DNA of 64,000 nt, from the NCBI GenBank assembly GCA_964035545.1, contig OZ037770.1, positions 2,418,001-2,482,000 of the forward strand, given 5' to 3'. The notes under the pieces were generated by a model. It made no database searches. It saw only the letters and a program-made list of their open reading frames with translations, and was not told the origin of the DNA. Numbering within the stretch: position 1 is the stretch's first letter; each line of letters opens with the position of its first letter. This document shows positions 57,106 through 64,000 of the stretch, in pieces. Position numbers and translations under genes: made by a program. The stretch comes from Bugula neritina (taxonomy: Eukaryota > Bryozoa > Gymnolaemata > Cheilostomatida > Bugulidae).

Positions 57106-60100
57106 ATGGATATTGTAAACAGCAGCTATAATATTATGGTTGTTTGGTTTGTGCTTTTAAGTTTATCTGTTTTATCTGGTAAGTATTTTATAACTATAAC
57201 AAGTTAAATGAAGCTTTTAGTATTAATACTAACATAAGTTAATGTTACTTTTAATATGTCATTTTTAAAATGTTTCTTAAAATTCTACATTGTACTGTAC
57301 AATAATCTAGTGCAACAAATTTAAAACTTTTTTAACTTCCTTAACTATGCTGAATATAACATCTTGTGTGACGACTAATTTGCAGAGTATTATTTAAACT
57401 GGAGTCAGCTTGAAGGATTTGATATAACTTATAGGTGTGCATTAAGCTGATGCATAGCCATATCATGGTTTATTTTATATAATATATACTGAATGATGTA
57501 ACAGTGTGGTGTTTTGTTTTAGTAGCATCAGAAATTAACTGCCCTGATGGATGGATTTACATAGGTCAAAGTTCAAAGTAAGAATGAATATATAATATTC
57601 ATTTCAATGACTTTAAAATGTATGTTATAATTCTTAGTAATTCCAGATATAATTTATTTCACTATAGGCTCATAGTTATACGTATTTTTAAACCCCTTTC
57701 AAGTGATATGCTGTTAGCCAATTCAATTTGTGAATTTTTCAAAAATCCTTAAACATTTTACGGCTGATGTTTACTATATAATAGTTACGATAAATTCAAT
57801 TGTGATAACGGCAAAGGAATATAGTTATGGCATAATAGCAAACAATATATATAATATAATAGTAATAATATTATTACTACATTTCAAAATAGTATATTAT
57901 AGTAGGATTTTATTATAGTTTAATTATGAAATTAAACATTTTAATATAACATAGTGTTTCTAAAAAATATATACCTAACCATTATATTTCTAAGAAAATA
58001 AAAATATTATGTTAAACATTCCATGCAAGCACAAAGCTCTACTAAAAAGCATTTTGCAATATTAAAAATAGTTATCGATTTATAGAAAAGTATTTTGATT
58101 TAGCATAAAGGTATAATAATTACTTGAGTTTGCATGATAATCATTCATACATAACCTGTATTGTTTCTAGTGGCATGTGCATCAAACGGTTTACTACTCA
58201 ACTCTCATATAAAGATGCAAAGTTAGCCTGTAGAGGTCACGGCTCCTTTCTAGTCAACCTTGACCTTGAAATACTCACCCAGCTGCTGACTACTGAATCA
58301 CTTTCATCACAGAGACAGCAGGTGTTTACTGAAGGTGAGAAATAGAGAAAGTATGTCTGTGAAAAGTTAGACTGAAAACTTTGAAAAGAAAGTTGATGGA
58401 AGAAATAATGAAAACTTTTACATTAACATTTCAGTACAATTCTCATACAGGTCAATTAGCAACTGAGTTCAAATATCAGTATAATTATAATATTGTTATA
58501 ACACAATATTATAATATAATATATTATTTCTATTTTGTTTATTATAATATAAAGATGTGACATAGGGTACACTAGTATACATGTCTAATTTCTATTATAT
58601 TATATAATATTATATAATAGTATTCTATATGTGTTACAGTTTACTATAGTTATATATGCTTATTGTATATATCAACATATACATAAATGCCTCATATGTT
58701 ATCTTACATGGGTATTATTGCATATCGAAACACATTTATGTGCTATTACACATAAATATATTGTTTAGCATCATCAATTATATAATGAATATTATATTAT
58801 ATACATAATTCTGAAAACTATAATATTACTTTCTAAAATAGCTGAACATTTACAAATTACAAGGTTAAATATCAGTTATGGCTGTGCTTGCAGTTTCTAA
58901 GCTACTTTATCAGAAAAGCTTTCAAGCTAATTCTCTTTTACATTCTGGAATTGTATTTCCTGTTGATATGACATCATTTCCTGTTGATATGACATCATTC
59001 CAGGAAGCTACTTTTGGACCGGATTACATCATGATGGAGAAACTTTTGCTTGGGATGGGGAGCTTCCTTCTACCCCCAAACTTAACTTATTCTGTGATAA
59101 TTATGGGTAAGTTTATTTACATAAAAATTTACATAAAGCAGCATTAAACCGCTTATTCTGCATAAAAATTGTGAGTATTTATAAGGCATGTGCTAACCTC
59201 TATATAAAACAAACAAACGTAAAAGCGTCTTTATAGCTAACCTAAAACTTGAAGGCAATAAAACATTATATAACGATACAACAATATTATAAAATAATTA
59301 TGTAAATAATATAATATGACATTTTGCTTTAATATATCTCACTATATTTTATTATGAAACAATTAATTGCTTTTATATTAAACTTATAGGTATTTTAACA
59401 AATCCAAGTAATATAATAATACATGCAATAAGCTACAATTCAAAAATATATAATGAATATATATTTTTCAATTTTGAAAATTAGAGTTATTACGACAGAT
59501 TATATGTCACGAGATCTTGCTCTATTATGATAATGTATACATGCAGTTGGTATTTATAAGTATACATCTAATCTACATTATGTGTTCACATCTTTTTACC
59601 TTACAGAGAGATGACAATTATAGATGAGCAGAAGGGCAGTGGCTGGTCATGTGACCATCTACCGACAGCTGAAATCCCTGTCAATGAAACGTGTGTGGCA
59701 GCACATTTGGCTGCCGTAGACGCTGGTGTCTCACCATCCAGTACATTGCGTAACGTCACAGTAGCAATGCTGTCAGCGCAGAGATGTGACGTTAGAAATG
59801 AGTACATCTGTGCAGCAGCAAATATAGGTTGGTGATATATGGTATATGTTATAGGGTATATGGTATATGTTATAGGGTATATGGTATAGGATATATGTAA
59901 TAGGGTATATGTTATACGTTATAGGATATAGGGTATATGGTATATGTTATAGGATATAGGGTATATGGTATATGTTATAAGATATTTGGTATAATATGTT
60001 ATAGGGTATATAGTATATGTTACAGGGTATATGTTATATGTTATAGGGTATATGGTATATGTTATATGGTATATGTTATAGGGTATATGGTATATATGAG

Positions 60101-63100
60101 ATATTATGGTATATACTATATATAGCATATAGGTTAATGGTAAATACTGTATTTAAAGGTAAAATAACACACAGATTTTTATAACTCATAACATTCAGTT
60201 TTTGATATTGGAATAAAAGTTGGCTTTGATCAATATGCAATACTTCAACAGGTAGAAGGTCCACTATTTTCAGATTTTTAAATCCATTATATGATTATAT
60301 AATAACTCATAATGAAAATTTTTATAAATGACTGACATATCAAGAGAGCAGAATTCACATCTGCTCATGTGTTGACTTATTATACATTATATATGCAAAC
60401 TTGTATAATATTGTGGCAAACAATAAGCAGGCAATAAAGCAACATCCCACAAACAGTCTAGTATCTTGCTACTTACAGTAATTGCTAAGCCAATATTAAT
60501 TTTAGTTTATTCTCTGTTAACTTTATAAAGCACTTATACACACTACACGTACTGGTGGTATAGGATATATTCATGTGAGTAAAGGATACCTAACTACTGA
60601 CAATTAGGCCACTAAATATACGTTAACAAACAATATGGCCATGTGATTATTGCCACTGCAATACAGCATAAGTTGAGTTATTATAACTTAGATATTTTCA
60701 ATCATTCACCACTGTGCTAGTGCTGTACAGCTATATTAACTTGAAAGAATTTTTTAAACTGCAAATGTAGTATTTTTCAGGAAGGTTCAATGCAAGTCTT
60801 ATTTCAAGAGAAAGCAACTCCAACCAGTCAAGACCGAAAATATCCTACGACGTCTCAACCAACTCTCTGCAATGTGCTTATGATGCTGTAGAGAGACCTC
60901 ATGTGTTTCTCAAACCTACAGGGGAGATAACAGCTAAAGTGACATTAGACCACCCACTCAGTTACAACCAGGGTGGTCTCTACAAGTGTGTGGTATGGGT
61001 GGAAGAAATAGCGAACTATGTCTACAGTGAATCAATCGATATGACTAATGGTAAGTGTAACTAGTTACGGTTACAATAGAATTCATTATATCAGAAAAAC
61101 TGTTGTATGAATAATTATGTAATAACTCAGAAAAATTACCAATTTTCTTAAAAATAGACTTTTACAAAATTTAAGCTATAAACTAATTGTATCAAAAAGC
61201 CAACTACTGGCTTAGAAAATGATTTTCACACTAATTTAAAAGTAATAAAAAGAACTAATGGAACAGATATGCCCAGCATTTGCAGATTATCATCAGTAAA
61301 TTTGTCATTCATAGCGTAGATGACTTGATTGATACATTGCATGTAATATTGATAGGCCTGTATTCAATACAAAATCAATTAAATTCAAATCTTCAAACAT
61401 TATTAAACAGAACTAATGAAATGTTTGAGACTTAACAGGTATGTTCCCACAGTGTATATTTTGATTAGCATAATAACTCACTATTATAATATTATTGTTT
61501 ACAGATGGCCAGTTGCACTACTTCACAGTGAGTTTACCTCTGGAGAATGAATACACGGCGGAGTGGCACGAGAACCTAGTCGCACTTTACCCAACTCTGA
61601 ACAAGTTCCCTCCGTATCACCCCTTTACTCTGCTACCTCTGATCATACAGGTTACTAATCTGCTCCAGACGGCTCTCGGTTATGCAATAGAAGATATTAC
61701 GTCATACGTTGAGTGTTCAGACTGTATAGACTTTACGAGGTTTCGTTCCTTCAAGTTAGACGTACTACGATTGTCGAGTTTAAGGTGAGCTTGGTTTTTG
61801 AACATGAAAGCATTAAACAAAATTGAAACGTTTTGTTTTGCATTTAATCTACATTATATTTTGGTACATACAATATTTTTTCATAATGATATACTTATAA
61901 TTATAAGAAAAATGCTCTCATTTTGATATTACGCAACAAGATGGTTCTTATAGTTAATAATGCAATGCCGTTATTGTCAGATGGAATAATTAATTAATAT
62001 TTCTGATTCAACTGATTGTCAAATTTTTTGCCCATTGCAAAGCAAGTCTTCATAATTTCCTTATAACTTTAAAGTACGGTAAAATGTGCAATTGACTACA
62101 ATCAAAACTGCAGATAGTAATTTGCATACTTTTTCATCTGCATTCACTGTAATTATAAATATTTTAGCAAAGAATTGGGAATTCCAAGTTCAAATGCTCT
62201 ATGTTTTTTATTATAATAATTATTATTATTCAAAAAGCCAAAAACAAAAACGTACAAGTTGTTTTTTTATTTCTTTTTGTAATTTTCAAATCATGATAAG
62301 CATGTAAATGAAAAGCTACGTATACACAATGTTAAATGAAATTATTTGATATTCTGTGGACAACTATTAATTTACAATAAACTGTTCTATAGACCCAACG
62401 CTGACCCAGATGGAATGCTAGTCAGCACAGAAGCTGTCCTTCACATTGAAGATGCAGGAAGTGGGTATGTCCAAGCAGGGAATGAAAAAGAAAAGCTAGC
62501 AGTTAGTAGACAACTCCTGCTGCACTACTTCAAGTCCAACCTGCAGCAACTTCTCAGACTAAACTCAAATCAGTCCAGAGCGATACACATCTCAACCGTC
62601 TCTGCGCCGACTCACATGAAAACTCTAAATTTTTCTGGTAGTTACTTTCATAGTACAATTTATATCACAAAAAATAAAAAAAGAGCTAAAAGCTTTAGTT
62701 TTTAGAATATTATAAAATAATGGGTTTGTAGTTTGCTTAACTAAAACATAAAACAATTTACAAAATCTTTATTATTGGTACATATTATATTCAACATTTA
62801 GGTATAGTAATGGAACACTTTTAATAGACTGAACTAATATTCTTTAAGTTTCCTAGTGTAGTTTTATTTATTACTATATAGCTGAAGTTCTTACGAGAGC
62901 ATTAAAATCTGTTTTACCTAAAGCACAGGCTTCTATTATTACCAATTAGGCAGTACTTTTTTGGATCTTTTCTCAAACCATTCAAAGTTACAAAAAAGCA
63001 TTTGTGGTTCTAAGAAAATATCATATTACGATATATATAACTAATGCAATAAGAAAATAACACTATATATTTTAGTCAACTGTTTACCTGAACTGAAGTA

Positions 63101-63311
63101 TATAACAGAGTTAAACAGGACAGTACAACTTCCCAAGGCAGCATTAGAGCAGACGATTCCAGTATCAACATGTAAAACTGACGTAGAATACTCTCTCAAC
63201 GTGAGTTGCACTGCCTCCCAGTCGAAGCTACCTCTGTGGCAAATCTCAGATGTACAGCTTTGCCATCGTAGTGATGTTACCATGGCAACCGACTTAATTG
63301 ATATCTTGCAA
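57106..63311 (+). CDS. Adhesion-GPCR-like receptor, N-terminal exons (partial)
   Basis: Nine exons splice in one frame to 549 residues: 57106-57178, 57523-57577, 58171-58334, 59004-59106, 59607-59827, 60781-61050, 61505-61784, 62393-62637 and 63076-63311. The last ends at a GTAAGT donor, so the gene continues past the window. A signal peptide (VVWFVLLSLSVLS) is followed by a C-type lectin domain (residues about 30-205) with CPDGWIYIG, YKDAKLACRGHGSFLVNL, YFWTGLHHDGETFAWDGE, ETCVAAHL and CDVRNEYICA. It has no clear EPN/QPD motif, so calcium-dependent sugar binding is doubtful. Next are an Ig-like domain (LQCAYD and LYKCVVW), a SEA-like region (FKLDVLRLSSLRPNADPDGM) and an HRM-like Cys/Trp segment (CLPELKYI to LPLWQISDVQLC). 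This order normally precedes GAIN and 7TM domains in adhesion GPCRs; those would lie to the right. Several N-glycosylation sites (NETC, NVTV, NRTV) agree with secretion. Confidence 0.8.
58956..59002. repeat. 21-bp duplication before a 3' splice site
   Basis: Two copies of TTTCCTGTTGATATGACATC separated by one base lie immediately before the acceptor (TTCCAG) of the receptor's fourth exon. Confidence 0.85.
59833..60125. repeat. GGTATATGTTATA minisatellite next to a 5' splice site
   Basis: About 290 bp of variable 18-22 bp units (GGTATATGTTATAGGGTATAT) start about 6 nt after the donor at 59828 of the receptor's fifth exon. Confidence 0.9.
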
Positions 63312-64000
63312 GTAAGTTTGCTTACTGTATAACTAAACTACTTATAGATGCTGTTGACATGGTTATATCAGTTCACTTTGCATATGTCTCAGCTGCTTGT
63401 ATGCTTGTATATGGTAATTATGCAACACTTTGTTACAAACATTGAAATAGTGTGACAGCTGCTTTGAAAATATCTGTTATTGTGACATGTAAATATATAT
63501 CGGAGTAACATATCAGATGTTCTGTTGTAATACACACTAGTCTTGGATTGTTGAGTATACGTATTGTGACATATATTATATAGTAAACTTAATACTGAGC
63601 TCAAGTATATAAGTTAAACTTCTGCTTTTATGTCAGCCTGATGCATGCATATATAGTCTAGAAAATTCTATTGTGTTCTAAACTGTACAATGTACATGAA
63701 TCATGTAGAACTATAGGATTATTCATAATGCAAGCAGGAAAACAGCTATTATGCAACAATGACTTATTGTAACATTACGGTGTAGTACCAGTAAGAAATT
63801 ATAACATTGCCATAGAGTATAATATTATATAATATAGATGGGTATAATATTATACTAATTTTTATCGAGTAGAAGAATTTATGACATGCACAAGTTTATA
63901 TACAACATGTCCTATTGGTTGCTATAGCAACCGAGGTGTACACTCCCCCATGCAGTGTTTGTAATTCTGTGAGCTATTTTTATGTCAACACATATTTTTT
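63312..64000 (+). other. Intron at window end
   Basis: Follows the donor of the last visible receptor exon. AT-rich, no exon seen before the window stops. Confidence 0.5.

Noticed and set aside
59919-60128. Tyr/Ile-rich ORFs on both strands
   Set aside because: Products of the GGTATATGTTATA minisatellite in a receptor intron.

Overview
This is metazoan nuclear DNA. It is AT-rich (roughly two-thirds A+T outside the transposon block), its genes have many short exons with GT-AG introns, and it is full of transposon debris. The window holds a complete UFL1 orthologue, a lectin/Ig/SEA adhesion-receptor N-terminus, and a C2H2/C2HC zinc-finger family of a kind I associate with lophotrochozoans. A lophotrochozoan invertebrate (bryozoan, mollusc or similar) is my best guess; the species cannot be resolved from sequence alone.

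Layout. (1) 0.36-6.2 kb, minus: an unrecognised multi-exon gene for a Ser/Pro-rich protein, possibly running off the left edge. (2) 6.56-18.37 kb, minus: UFL1, the scaffold E3 ligase of the UFMylation pathway, reconstructed as 18 exons that sum to exactly 776 codons including the stop. Several of its introns carry minisatellites lying on or directly beside splice sites. (3) 20.68-21.47 kb, minus: an intronless thiopurine S-methyltransferase-like gene, with a duplicated relic of its 3' end 1 kb downstream. (4) 24.54-25.55 kb, plus: the first of three intronless paralogues of an unrecognised family. The other two sit in tandem at 51.29-52.23 and 52.96-54.06 kb. (5) 26.0-45.3 kb: a transposon and satellite-like block that separates paralogue 1 from paralogues 2 and 3. 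It contains a 1.3-kb terminal-inverted-repeat element, a hAT-like end, a decayed gag/protease relic, and a young LTR retrotransposon with intact gag but most of pol deleted. Between that pol remnant and the 3' LTR lies an intron-containing zinc-finger gene. A TTAA-flanked element is inserted in the 3' LTR. A degenerating tandem array of zinc-finger gene copies follows, mixed with DDE-transposase fragments and a captured KIN17 exon. (6) 45.3-51.3 kb: intergenic, with an inverted-repeat relic, AT microsatellites and a nearly perfect 256-bp palindrome. (7) 57.1-63.3 kb, plus: nine exons encoding the ectodomain of an adhesion-GPCR-like receptor (signal peptide, C-type lectin, Ig, SEA-like, HRM-like), truncated by the window end.

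The genes do not form a common pathway. The main points of interest are the three-member intronless family with a possible scramblase/LURP-like core, the zinc-finger gene enclosed by an LTR element, and the repeated association of minisatellites with splice sites in three separate genes. All homology calls come from reading the sequence; no database search was run.
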